NCBI GenBank assembly: GCA_005223045.1
Contig: NJBM01000002.1
Location: 372,001-436,000, forward strand
Reading direction: 5' to 3'
Length of the DNA stretch: 64,000 nucleotides
Source: Planctomycetes bacterium B3_Pla
GTDB lineage: Bacteria > Planctomycetota > Phycisphaerae > Sedimentisphaerales > Anaerobacaceae
Made by a program: the position numbers and the translations under genes. Below are positions 32,957 through 41,797 of this stretch, piece by piece. Below the pieces are notes generated by a model. It saw only the letters and a list, made by a program, of their open reading frames with translations, was not told where the DNA came from and did no database searches. The stretch's first letter is position 1. Every line of letters begins with the position of its first letter.

Positions 32957-34733
32957 TTGACCACCTTGACAAACGAGTTTTCCGTTCCCTTGTTCTGAAA
33001 AATTTGACCGAAAGTGGTGCTATTATGAGCAAAATGACGCAGAGTTCACAACAATAATCCAGCCACTCGCCGTATTTGCTGAAAAAAGTTGCTCTGCTGT
33101 CTATCGGTATTCTGTCTGTAAACCAGCCCGGCATGCCTGTGCGTGACATAGCCTCGGAGGGCAGCGTGCCCTCGGCATATCCGTCTCTTATGCGTCCCAT
33201 GCTGTCGATCAGGCAGCTTATGCCCGTATTGACGCTTCGCACCACGGCAAGTCTGTTCTCGACGGCCCTGAATGCACAGATCGCCGCATGTTGACCAAGC
33301 TCCGTGCTCGGCATAACTTTATCGTTTTTGAACCGAACGAACCACCCGTCGTTGCTTATGTTGACGATCCAGTCGAGCCTTTTCCTGCCCTGTTCGTCCA
33401 GCGCGAATTCCCGGGCAATCGCCGGGACGGTGCCCTCGTAACAGATGATTACGCCGAATTTGTAAGCCGGCGTTGGCGTTGCATCGTCATCAGGAGCAGA
33501 GTCTTGGCCCGGACTCCCTGCCATTTCAAAGACCGTGTATTTGGTGCCGTAGTCGAGCGAGTAATCGAAATTGTAGGGTATGAACTTGATCTTCATAAGC
33601 AGCTCGTAGAACCATGACAGGCTCCTTCTTAACGGCAGCACCTCTCCGAACGGCACTAAGTGGATTTTGTCATATCGCTGGTCATACTTGGATCCGTCGG
33701 GCCGGTAGAAAAAGGCCGAGTTATACCGCGCCAGATAACGTTCCGAACCTTTCTGCTTAATTTCGGTGCCGTAGGCGCCCACAAGCAAAAAGGCATTGTC
33801 CTTTGCATGTTCTTGAAGCGCGCCGTCCAACGCCCTGCTACTCTCCGGAGAAACCAGATAAGGCCACACATCCGTATCCAACATCCCCTGCACCATGGTC
33901 TCGGGCCAGACGATCAGCTCGGCCCCGGCGGCGGAAGCGGCCTTGCTGTCCTCCATCAATCCGTTAAACAAGTCGTCGCCGGACTCGAATGTCCGCTTGA
34001 CCGACTGGGGAACGTTCGATTGCAGTGACGCCGCTAACGGCCCGTCTTCAACGAATTGATCCTCCTGGCCAATCCTCCATCGCCCATAGACAACGGCGGC
34101 GGCAACAACAGCAAAAACCACGAATGTAGAAGTCAGAATGTAGAATTTAGAATGTAGAGGTTTCGATTCTTCATTCTTCTGTCGAGCATTGAGTATCAGT
34201 TCTGCAAGCAGACCGTTTACCATCGCTATTAGAAACGAAACGCCGCCGGCGCCGAAAATGTCGGCTATTTGAATGATCGTGATGTTTTGATACTGACTGT
34301 GTGCGAGGAACCGCCAGAAGAAGCCGCCTAAGAACAGGCCCTGCATCCGCTCGACGCCGACAATGAGCACCGCCGCAGCTAAAAACAGCGGGACCTTTTT
34401 GGCTCTACAGTAGCGCAGGCTGAACGCCAGTACGGGCCAGAGCAAAGCGGTGTACAGGCAAACGGTCACCCAGCCGACAATGGTCACCGGAAATATCCAG
34501 TAGAGATTGCCCATCCAGTAAAGGAGTGAGATTACGTAAGTTACGAGGAACAAGCGCCGCGGTTTAACTTGCCGGCAGCAGACAACAATAAACGGTACAA
34601 ACGCAACCCACGCCAACGCCGCCAGGTTCATAGGCGCCTGAATCACAGTAAGCATCGCCGCACTGGCAACAAACGGCAACGTCGTTGATGCGTAAATGTG
34701 TTTATGCGTAAATCCGTTTATGCGTTCACTCAT
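32916..34733 (-). CDS. lnt: apolipoprotein N-acyltransferase
   Basis: 605 aa. About seven membrane helices, then a nitrilase-like domain. The catalytic triad is visible: Glu278 (W-P-E-T-M), Lys356 (Y-D-K-I-H-L-V-P-F-G-E) and Cys431 (I-I-C-Y-E). Lnt adds the third acyl chain to outer-membrane lipoproteins. The ATG overlaps the methyltransferase stop (ATGA). Two regions look derived from repeats: residues about 3-17 and residues 191-204 in a loop before a membrane helix (34122-34163, AATTTAGAATGTAG type). The length exceeds E. coli Lnt by about 90 residues. Confidence 0.92.
   Translation of the reverse strand: MSERINGFTHKHIYASTTLPFVASAAMLTVIQAPMNLAALAWVAFVPFIVVCCRQVKPRRLFLVTYVISLLYWMGNLYWIFPVTIVGWVTVCLYTALLWPVLAFSLRYCRAKKVPLFLAAAVLIVGVERMQGLFLGGFFWRFLAHSQYQNITIIQIADIFGAGGVSFLIAMVNGLLAELILNARQKNEESKPLHSKFYILTSTFVVFAVVAAAVVYGRWRIGQEDQFVEDGPLAASLQSNVPQSVKRTFESGDDLFNGLMEDSKAASAAGAELIVWPETMVQGMLDTDVWPYLVSPESSRALDGALQEHAKDNAFLLVGAYGTEIKQKGSERYLARYNSAFFYRPDGSKYDQRYDKIHLVPFGEVLPLRRSLSWFYELLMKIKFIPYNFDYSLDYGTKYTVFEMAGSPGQDSAPDDDATPTPAYKFGVIICYEGTVPAIAREFALDEQGRKRLDWIVNISNDGWFVRFKNDKVMPSTELGQHAAICAFRAVENRLAVVRSVNTGISCLIDSMGRIRDGYAEGTLPSEAMSRTGMPGWFTDRIPIDSRATFFSKYGEWLDYCCELCVILLIIAPLSVKFFRTRERKTRLSRWSNEKPIRKRQGTKA
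34122..34163 (-). repeat. AGAATTTAGAATGTAG repeat translated in frame inside lnt
   Basis: GAATGTAGAAGTCAGAATGT continuing AGAATTTAGAATGTAGAGG encodes P-L-H-S-K-F-Y-I-L-T-S-T-F in a loop of Lnt. Same AT-rich family as at 19696 and 27808. Confidence 0.7.
34688..34724 (-). repeat. GCGTAAATGTGTTTATGCG repeat forming the lnt N-terminus
   Basis: Alternating TGCGTAAAT and GTTTATGCG units form a near-palindrome. They encode residues about 4-15 of Lnt (R-I-N-G-F-T-H-K-H-I-Y-A). Confidence 0.5.
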
Positions 34734-35677
34734 TCAGTCATAGACTCTAATGCCGTCGCCATTTCCTGCGTGCTGTACTGCTGCTGGCTGTTCATTCGCA
34801 CCGCAAATTGATTCGCGAAGTACTTCAAAAGCGTGCTGTCGGCGGCAATCTCCTTTGGCGTCTTTCTCATATCGCACGACAGCCGTTCGACTTCATCCAG
34901 CTCGACAGCGTTGAAAAACAGGTTCCCGCAGCGCTGCTTCTTCAGCTTAGCCAACCGCTCGTTAGAATGTTCGACATACTCTTCGGATATTTCCATGCCG
35001 ACGTAGTCTCTGCCCATATTGTACGCAGCAGCAGCGGTTGTCCCCGAGCCGCTGAAGGGATCGAGCACACAGTCACCCGGATTGGAGCTTGCCGCTACGA
35101 TTCTCTTGAGCAAACTCTCCGGCATCTGACACGGGTGCCATCCGGCGCGTTCCTTGAACGTCCCACAGACTCGCACGTCCTGGTTCCAAACATCGTCCGG
35201 CATCTTGCCTATCGGATTGGCGCGACTGTCGTTATAGATGAGCTGTCGGTCCGAGGGAACGCGAACAGCGAGGTCGTTGAAAGTGAAGTCTTTCTCGTCA
35301 TTTGCGAAGTAAAAGATATGCGTGTGTGCCCTCGCGAATTTAGTCTTGGTCTGCTGACCGAACGTATAATGCCATATAATCCAGTTGCGCATAGAAAGGC
35401 CGAGTTCGTCCGCTATGATCTTTACGTTCGCCGCATAGTCATCGCCTATCGCAATGTAGAATGAGCCGTGGGGTTTCAGCACTCGCTTGCACTCGCTCAT
35501 CCAGTTCTTCGTCCAGGCGATGTAGTTCTTGCTCTTGACCTTGTCGTAGTATTTGTCGTATTTATAGCCGATGTTAAAAGGCGGATCGGCAAAGATAAGG
35601 TCGGCAAAGGGCTTGCGCACATCGCTCAGAACCTCGATGCAATCGCCGCAAATTATCTTGTTGAGTAACTTCTGCAT
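34730..35677 (-). CDS. orphan type II DNA methyltransferase (beta class)
   Basis: 315 aa. Motif IV D-P-P-F (residues 31-34) precedes the SAM-binding motif L-D-P-F-S-G-S-G-T-T (about 206), the order of beta-class N6-adenine or N4-cytosine methyltransferases such as CcrM/HinfI. A C-terminal extension of about 60 residues (after K-K-Q-R-C-G-N) is not a standard catalytic part. No restriction enzyme gene lies nearby, so it is probably a regulatory or housekeeping methylase. First gene of the methylase-lnt-HEAT operon, joined to lnt by an ATGA overlap. Recognition site unknown. Confidence 0.9.
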   Translation of the reverse strand: MQKLLNKIICGDCIEVLSDVRKPFADLIFADPPFNIGYKYDKYYDKVKSKNYIAWTKNWMSECKRVLKPHGSFYIAIGDDYAANVKIIADELGLSMRNWIIWHYTFGQQTKTKFARAHTHIFYFANDEKDFTFNDLAVRVPSDRQLIYNDSRANPIGKMPDDVWNQDVRVCGTFKERAGWHPCQMPESLLKRIVAASSNPGDCVLDPFSGSGTTAAAAYNMGRDYVGMEISEEYVEHSNERLAKLKKQRCGNLFFNAVELDEVERLSCDMRKTPKEIAADSTLLKYFANQFAVRMNSQQQYSTQEMATALESMTE

Positions 35678-35929
35678 AGCGACATATTAGAGATTATCGC
35701 CGACTTTGCAAGCAAGAATCGATTTGATCAGCCGTCATCGCCTGTCAAGTAGCGTGCCGCAAAGAATCTCTTTGAAAATGCCGGCGAAAAACCAATTGAA
35801 GGTCCGCGGGCTTCGCCGTAAGATACAGGGCAATGGACGTACGCCTGTGGCGGCGCCGCTCGTGGGGGTAGCCCGGGCTCAGACAGCCGCAAACTCAGTA
35901 TGATGGTGATGTAACGAGGATATGTAATC

Positions 35930-38900
35930 ATGAAAAAGAGCCAATTCTACACTTCACTGACCTTTATCCTGATAGTTTTAAGCGCTTGCTCCCTTGTAAC
36001 GGCTCAGCCCTTGACTCCGGAACAGCAAGCAGCGGAGATTCTAAAGACATGCAACGTCACCGGCGGCCTTGTCGTTCACATCGGTTGCGGCGACGGCAAA
36101 CTTACCGCCGCTCTGCGCGCAGACGAAAGCTACCTCGTTCATGGCCTGGACCGCAGCGATGATAACATCGCACGTGTCCGGCAGCACTTGCAGTCGCTCG
36201 GTGTTTACGGCGGCGTCTCGGTAGAGAAGCTGGACGGCAACAGCCTGCCGTATATCGACAATCTCGTGAACCTGGTGGTCTCCGAGGACCTTGCCGGCGT
36301 TCCAATGAGTGAAGTAATGCGCATCCTTTGCCCGAACGGCGCCGCTTACATCCGAACTGACAATAAATGGGTCAAGACCGTCAAACGGCGGCCGCAGCAG
36401 ATCGATGACTGGACGCATTACCTGCACGATGCGTCGAACAATGCCGTTTCGCACGATGAGGTTGTCGGCCCGCCCCGCCGGATGCAATGGATCGGTGGTC
36501 CTCGGTACGCCCGGCATCACGACCGCATGTCGAGTGTCAGCGCCGCCGTCTCGGCAAACGGACGAGTCTTCTGCATTCTCGACGAAGCATCACGCGCCTC
36601 GATCCTGATCGCCCCCAGGTGGACGCTGGTCGCGCGGGACGCCTTTAACGGCACAACCCTCTGGAAGCGGTCGATAGGCAAATGGTACACCCATTTGTGG
36701 CCCCTCAAGAGCGGGCCGGCGCAGTTGCCACGCCGTTTAGTCGCAGTGGGCGACCGCGTCTATGTCACGCTTGCCTTCGATGCGCCTCTGACGGCGCTCG
36801 ACGCCGCAACGGGCGAAACGATCCGCACATACGAAAACACAAAAGCCGCCGAGGAGGTCATATTCTCAGACGGCGTGCTGTTCGCGCTGGTAAATGACAA
36901 CGCCGACAAAGGCGACTTCCACGGCACCCAGCGTTTCGGCAAGGGCTACGGCGCAACCTTCTGGGACGAGGCGCCCCGCAAGATCGTTGCCGTCAACGCC
37001 AGGTCAGGCGATGTTCTCTGGACCAACAAGCAGCGAGTCCTGCCCGCCACCCTGGCGGCCAACGGCAAAGGTGTTGTCTTCCACGACGGCGCCAGTGTCG
37101 TATGTCTCGACCGCACCACGGGCGATGAAATCTGGCGCTCCGTTCCGGTAGCGCGTACAGAGAAGATTCTCGCGTTCTACCTGCCGATTCTGGTTTTGTA
37201 TAAAGACGTTGTCCTCTTCTCCGGCGGCGAAACCGCGGGCATGCAAACCGGATCATGGTACATGAGCGGCAAGGATACCATGACGGCACTGTCGGCAAAG
37301 ACGGGCGACGTTCTCTGGACGGCTTATCATCCCCCATCGGGATACCGATCCCCGGAGGACCTGCTCGTCGCAAACGGCCTGGTATGGACGGGCGAAACCA
37401 CGAGCGGAAGAGCAGCCGGCGTATTTACAGGCCGGGACCCCCTGACCGGCCAGGTCAAGAGCGAGTTCTCACCCGACACCGACGTCTATTGGTTCCACCA
37501 CCGCTGCTATCGCGGCAAAGCCACCGACAACTATCTGCTCATGTCACGGACCGGGACCGAGTTCCTCGACGTTAGAGAAGAGAAGTGGATTCCCCATCAC
37601 TGGACCCGAGGCGCGTGCCTGTACGGCGTAATGCCCGCAAACGGTTTGATCTACAACCCGCCCCACCCCTGCGCATGCTACCTGGAAACAAAACTCTACG
37701 GCTTCAACGCCCTTGCCCCCGCACCGGACGGCCCGCGCATTCCAAAACGAATATCGAACAACGCACGCCTCGAAAAAGGCCCCGCGTACAACCAAATCGA
37801 AAATCGTAATTCGCAAATCGAAAATCCAAATGATTGGCCCACGTACCGCCATGACACGGCTCGCAGCGGCCTGTCAAGCACGGCAATCCCGGCGTCACTC
37901 AAGCCTGCCTGGCAGACCGGCATCGGCGGAAAGCTGAGCAGCCCCGTGATCGCCGACGGCAGAGTTTTCGTCGTCTCGGTGGACACGCACACCGTTCATG
38001 CGATGGATGCCGCTTCTGGCGCCCGGCTCTGGCAATACACCGCGGGCGGTAGAGTAGATTCGCCGCCGACTATCTATCATGGCCGCGTGCTGTTCGGATC
38101 GACCGACGGGAACGTGTACTGCCTTGACGCCTCGGACGGCGCTCTCGCCTGGCGTTTTCTTGCAGCGCCGATGAACCAGCGTCTGACATCGTTCGGACAA
38201 CTGGAATCCGTCTGGCCCGTCCACGGCAGCGTGCTTGTTCAGGACGGTGTTCTGTATTGTGTCGCGGGCAGATCAATGTTCCTCGACGGAGGCCTTCACC
38301 TGTGGCGGCTCGATCCGAAAAGCGGCCGGGTACTATCGCGAACCGTCCTCGATGACCGCGATCCGGCAAGTGACGGAGATCTGCATAAGTACGTTAGCTG
38401 GTTGAACATGCCGGTAGGTATGCCCGACATTTTGTCGAGTGACGACCGGCTTGTCTATATGCGGTCGCAGCCCTTCAACTTAGATGGGACGCGCCTGCCG
38501 TTGGAGAAAATGCCCGCCGGAGCGGATGCGGATCGCGGCGCTCCGCCCGCTACGCAGCGAGTCGAGCACGCGCATCTATTCAGCCCGACGGGCTTTCTCG
38601 ATGACGACGCCTGGCACCGCAGCTACTGGATGTACGGCAGCAGATTCGTCAGCGGCTGGTGCGGCTATTTTCTTGCCGGTAAAACCGCCCCGGCGGGAAA
38701 AATCCTCGTGTTCGACGACTCGAAAGTGTACGGATTCGGGCGCAAGCCGCAGTACTACCGCTGGACGACGCCCATCGAGCATCAGTTATTCGCCGCGGAT
38801 AAAGATGCGACCGCCCCGGCCCAGGCGACCGGCGGCAAGTCGATGATCACCGTCGAAAAAACCGAGAGCCTCAATCCCGCCGGCAAAGCGCTAACCGTCG

Positions 38901-39871
38901 AAGCCTGGATCAAAGCGGACAAGCCCGGCGGTGTAGTCCTGGCCCGAGGCGGCGGTGCCCAGGGCTACGTGCTGTACATCCAGAACGGCCGGCCAAAATT
39001 CACCGTCCGCACCGGAGGCAAACTGGCCTCCATCAACGCAAAAACGAAAGTCGCCGGAAAATGGACGCATCTTGCAGGCGTATTGACCGCAGACAAAGAA
39101 CTTCGGATATACGTGGACGGCAAACCCGCCGGCTCTGCAAGGGCGCCGGGGCTGTTGACAGGCGATCCGGCCGAAGCAATGGAAATCGGCGCCGACGATG
39201 GCTCGGCAGTGGGCGACTATACCGGCCCGTTCGGCTTTAGGGGACTGATCGATGAAGTCCGGGTGTACCACCGTGCGCTCAGCGCAGCCGATATCAGAAA
39301 AGGTAGGGTGGGCTTTAGCCCACCGAATAACGACGGTGGGGCAAGCCCCACCCTACATGCTCCAAACAACGAGGGTCTCGTTCTCCGGTACTCCTTCGAC
39401 AAGACAGACGCCGCCGACTCATCGGGCAACGGCAACAACGGCACGATTGTCGGCGCCGCCGTAGTCAAAGGCAAGCTCGGCCGGGCGATGAAGTTCACCG
39501 GAAGCGCCGGATCCGTGCCGGGATTCGACGTCAAACATAACTGGACGAAGGATGTGCCGCTGTTCGCTCGCGCAATGGTCCTTGCGGGCCGCACGCTCTT
39601 TGTCGCCGGGCCTCCCGACGTGGTCGATGAGGACCAGGCGTTCAGGCAGATAAACGATCCCGGGGTGCAGCAAAACCTTGCCGAGCAGGCGGCAGCCCAT
39701 GCCGGTAAGAAGGGCGCCTTGCTCATGGCCGTCTCGGCAGCCGACGGAAAGAAGCTGGCGCAATACGACCTTGACAGCCCGCCTGTCTTCGACGGCATGT
39801 CCGCCGCCGCGGGCCGGCTATACATTAGCACCGTCAACGGCGAGCTTCTGTGTTTTGGGCAAGACAAATAA
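35930..39871 (+). CDS. exported methyltransferase-like, PQQ-propeller and LamG fusion protein
   Basis: 1313 aa; GAGGA 9 nt before the ATG. The signal peptide has a possible lipobox L-S-A-C (Cys20). Residues about 40-150 look like a class I SAM methyltransferase (V-H-I-G-C-G-D-G-K-L, G-L-D-R-S-D-D-N-I, V-S-E-D-L-A-G). Residues about 180-600 and 640-960 are PQQ-type propeller blades (A-L-D-A-A-T-G-E, C-L-D-A-S-D-G-A-L-A-W). Residues about 985-1180 are a LamG/concanavalin-like domain (A-W-I-K-A-D, I-Y-V-D-G-K-P-A-G). Two dispersed repeats are translated in frame at 37793-37832 and 39301-39357. Confidence 0.82.
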   Translation: MKKSQFYTSLTFILIVLSACSLVTAQPLTPEQQAAEILKTCNVTGGLVVHIGCGDGKLTAALRADESYLVHGLDRSDDNIARVRQHLQSLGVYGGVSVEKLDGNSLPYIDNLVNLVVSEDLAGVPMSEVMRILCPNGAAYIRTDNKWVKTVKRRPQQIDDWTHYLHDASNNAVSHDEVVGPPRRMQWIGGPRYARHHDRMSSVSAAVSANGRVFCILDEASRASILIAPRWTLVARDAFNGTTLWKRSIGKWYTHLWPLKSGPAQLPRRLVAVGDRVYVTLAFDAPLTALDAATGETIRTYENTKAAEEVIFSDGVLFALVNDNADKGDFHGTQRFGKGYGATFWDEAPRKIVAVNARSGDVLWTNKQRVLPATLAANGKGVVFHDGASVVCLDRTTGDEIWRSVPVARTEKILAFYLPILVLYKDVVLFSGGETAGMQTGSWYMSGKDTMTALSAKTGDVLWTAYHPPSGYRSPEDLLVANGLVWTGETTSGRAAGVFTGRDPLTGQVKSEFSPDTDVYWFHHRCYRGKATDNYLLMSRTGTEFLDVREEKWIPHHWTRGACLYGVMPANGLIYNPPHPCACYLETKLYGFNALAPAPDGPRIPKRISNNARLEKGPAYNQIENRNSQIENPNDWPTYRHDTARSGLSSTAIPASLKPAWQTGIGGKLSSPVIADGRVFVVSVDTHTVHAMDAASGARLWQYTAGGRVDSPPTIYHGRVLFGSTDGNVYCLDASDGALAWRFLAAPMNQRLTSFGQLESVWPVHGSVLVQDGVLYCVAGRSMFLDGGLHLWRLDPKSGRVLSRTVLDDRDPASDGDLHKYVSWLNMPVGMPDILSSDDRLVYMRSQPFNLDGTRLPLEKMPAGADADRGAPPATQRVEHAHLFSPTGFLDDDAWHRSYWMYGSRFVSGWCGYFLAGKTAPAGKILVFDDSKVYGFGRKPQYYRWTTPIEHQLFAADKDATAPAQATGGKSMITVEKTESLNPAGKALTVEAWIKADKPGGVVLARGGGAQGYVLYIQNGRPKFTVRTGGKLASINAKTKVAGKWTHLAGVLTADKELRIYVDGKPAGSARAPGLLTGDPAEAMEIGADDGSAVGDYTGPFGFRGLIDEVRVYHRALSAADIRKGRVGFSPPNNDGGASPTLHAPNNEGLVLRYSFDKTDAADSSGNGNNGTIVGAAVVKGKLGRAMKFTGSAGSVPGFDVKHNWTKDVPLFARAMVLAGRTLFVAGPPDVVDEDQAFRQINDPGVQQNLAEQAAAHAGKKGALLMAVSAADGKKLAQYDLDSPPVFDGMSAAAGRLYISTVNGELLCFGQDK
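37793..37832 (+). repeat. ATCGAAAATC repeat translated in frame inside the propeller gene
   Basis: AAATCGAAAATCGTAATTCG continuing CAAATCGAAAATCCAAATG encodes N-Q-I-E-N-R-N-S-Q-I-E-N-P-N between the two propellers. Same type as the intergenic copies at 4163 and 19410. Confidence 0.75.
39301..39357 (+). repeat. GTGGGGCAAGCCCCAC double hairpin inside the propeller gene
   Basis: GTAGGGTGGGCTTTAGCCCA with CC, a short spacer, and GGTGGGGCAAGCCCCACCCT. Read in frame it gives G-F-S-P-P-N-N-D-G-G-A-S-P-T-L-H inside the LamG region. Confidence 0.85.
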
Positions 39872-39901
39872 TCCGTCGAGTTTCTGCAACGACACGAGCA
39901 A

Positions 39902-40320
39902 TGTCATTGCGAAGGAGCGCAGCGACTGCGGCAATCTCAAACTTAACGATGCAGTCTTAAGCCCCACGATCAATCTCATCCAAACGCTTGCTCGTACAAA
40001 TCCTGCCACCGAAGATTGGCACTCTCTATCAGTTTCACTTTCTTGGCACGTGAGCCTGCCTTGATTTTCTTTTCTGCAGCTATTGCATCCTGTATGCGAA
40101 CAAAAACTTCGTAGAAAACCAGCTTCGTAACATTGTATTTGCCCGTGAACTTCGAGCCTGTTTTATTTTTGTGTTCTGCAACTCTTCTGCAAAGATCATT
40201 TGTAACGCCGGTGTACAACACTGTGTTGCCGACGTTTGTCATTATGTAAACCCAATACGTGTTCATATACGTTCGCTCAGCGTTTTAGATTGCCGCGTCG
40301 CTTCGCTCCTCGCAATGACA
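39902..40320. mobile_element. candidate GIY-YIG mobile element with inverted repeat ends
   Basis: The left end (39902-39937) begins TGTCATTGCGAAGGAGCGCA and the right end (40287-40320) finishes TCGCTCCTCGCAATGACA. They are inverted copies of about 35 bp with few mismatches. Only one gene lies between them, the GIY-YIG protein, with its stop 39 bp from the left end and its start 21 bp from the right end. Related ends occur at 21502-21603 without the gene. The layout resembles REP repeats with their RAYT transposases. Confidence 0.55.
39976..40266 (-). CDS. small GIY-YIG nuclease-family protein
   Basis: 96 aa, a single GIY-YIG domain: W-V-Y-I-M-T-N at the first motif, L-Y-T-G-V-T-N-D-L in the Y-I-G position, then R-R-V-A-E-H-K with the conserved Arg and His, and Y-E-V-F with a Glu-containing helix. 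This is the UPF0213/YhbQ-like size class. Residues of the catalytic type are present. The gene lies alone between two inverted repeats, which suggests it may move with, or act on, those repeats. Confidence 0.85.
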   Translation of the reverse strand: MNTYWVYIMTNVGNTVLYTGVTNDLCRRVAEHKNKTGSKFTGKYNVTKLVFYEVFVRIQDAIAAEKKIKAGSRAKKVKLIESANLRWQDLYEQAFG

Positions 40321-40349
40321 GGGCAATGTGTTTCCTATCGCGAGCGCAA

Positions 40350-41768
40350 TTAGTCGGGATGGCCCCAGGCTTCGGGGATTTTGAAGTCTTTGGGCATTCT
40401 GTTCGGCGGGATGTTCGCTTTGGCAGCCTGACTTGCGTACGACTCCAGGCGGCGTTTGAGCTGCCGGAGTTTCTGCGGATTCTTCTCGCTCAGGTCGTTC
40501 TTTTCATAAGGATCATCGGCCAGGTTGAAAAGCTCGAAGGTGTTCTCGCTCGGCACGGCGCTTGTGTAATTGGCTCCGAGCCGACCGTTGTGGACCAGCT
40601 TCCAGTCGCCACGGCGGATCGCCCCGTTATAATGTGTCACGTTCAGCAGGATTTCTTCGTGCGGCGACGGCTTGCCTTCGGCGATTGTGGGCCAGGCGTC
40701 TTTGCCGTCGAGCGGCAGAGGTTGTTCGAGCGTTGCGCCGGCGAGTTTCAGCAACGTCGGATACATATCAACTATGTGCAGCGGTTCGTTGACCACGGCC
40801 CCGGCTTCGAGCACGCCGGGCCAGGCCGCAATTGCCGGTACCCGTATGCCTCCTTCATAAAGCTGCGCTTTTTGCCCTCGCAAAAGTCCGTTGTCGGCGA
40901 CGGCGCCTACTCCGCCGTTGTCCGAGCAGAAGAAGATCAGCGTGTTGCGCCTCATGCCGCGATTATCGAGCGCTGTGACTATCCGCCCTATGGCATCGTC
41001 CATACACGTGACCATCGCGGCGAATGCGCGTTTGTTCCGGGCCTTGATGTGCTTGTACATGTCGAGATAAGACTGCGGCGCCTGGAACGGCGAGTGCGGG
41101 GCGTTGAATGGGACGTAGAAAAACAGCGGGCGCGAAATATCGTGGCGTTCGATCAGCCTGACCGATTCGTCGGCGATCAGGTTGGTCGTGTAGCCTTCCT
41201 CGCGCAAAGGCTCATCGTCGCGATGCCAGTCCAGGCCTCTGTCACGAATATGGGTAAAGTAGTCGAGCGCACCGTTGTAGTGCCCGTACTGGTGATCGAA
41301 GCCGCGAGAAGTCGGCAGGTACCTGGAGTTCAAATGCCCAAGGTGCCATTTGCCGCATATAGCTGTTGTGTAGCCGACTTCTTTAAGTGCTTGTGCCAAA
41401 GTACGTTCGGCTAAGGGCAGCCCGTGCTGTGCCCACGGGCGGACGACTCCCACCTGCAATCCGTATCGCATCGGATACCGGCCCGTCATCAGGCTCGAAC
41501 GAGTAGGCGAGCATACCGGCTGGACATAGAACTGATCGAGTAGCGTCCCCTCGGCGGCGAGCTTGTCGATGTTAGGTGTCTTGATACTGCCGCCGCGGTA
41601 ACCCACATCTTTGAAACCTAAATCGTCAGCCAGAAAGAACACAATATTGGGTTTGCTCGCAGATGCCTCGGCCAGGCCAAGACTCTGCGAAACCGCGAGC
41701 GACGCCGCACTCAGACCTATGCCTTTTAGAAAGTCACGGCGTGTGCGACTGTGTGTACTCGTATCCAT
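40350..41768 (-). CDS. Tat-exported arylsulfatase-type sulfatase
   Basis: 472 aa. Tat signal R-T-R-R-D-F-L-K-G. Sulfatase core: N-I-V-F-F-L-A-D-D-L-G binds the metal, and C86-S-P-T-R is the site where Cys becomes formylglycine, followed by S-L-M-T-G-R. Also present: C-G-K-W-H-L-G and F-C-S-D-N-G-G. It removes sulfate esters, most likely from polysaccharides outside the cytoplasm. Last gene of a three-gene unit with a Gfo/Idh/MocA oxidoreductase and a DJ-1/PfpI protein. No sulfatase-maturing enzyme lies in the window. Confidence 0.93.
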   Translation of the reverse strand: MDTSTHSRTRRDFLKGIGLSAASLAVSQSLGLAEASASKPNIVFFLADDLGFKDVGYRGGSIKTPNIDKLAAEGTLLDQFYVQPVCSPTRSSLMTGRYPMRYGLQVGVVRPWAQHGLPLAERTLAQALKEVGYTTAICGKWHLGHLNSRYLPTSRGFDHQYGHYNGALDYFTHIRDRGLDWHRDDEPLREEGYTTNLIADESVRLIERHDISRPLFFYVPFNAPHSPFQAPQSYLDMYKHIKARNKRAFAAMVTCMDDAIGRIVTALDNRGMRRNTLIFFCSDNGGVGAVADNGLLRGQKAQLYEGGIRVPAIAAWPGVLEAGAVVNEPLHIVDMYPTLLKLAGATLEQPLPLDGKDAWPTIAEGKPSPHEEILLNVTHYNGAIRRGDWKLVHNGRLGANYTSAVPSENTFELFNLADDPYEKNDLSEKNPQKLRQLKRRLESYASQAAKANIPPNRMPKDFKIPEAWGHPD

Positions 41769-41797
41769 TCTTTCCTCCTACTCTGTTGTAAACAGCG

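Noticed and set aside
39301..39357. CRISPR-like repeat arrays
   Set aside because: The repeats are dispersed palindromes, not regularly spaced direct repeats with unique spacers; no cas genes are present.
40236..41414. Open frame of 392 codons on the plus strand
   Set aside because: Antisense to the sulfatase and partly to the GIY-YIG element; no domain features.
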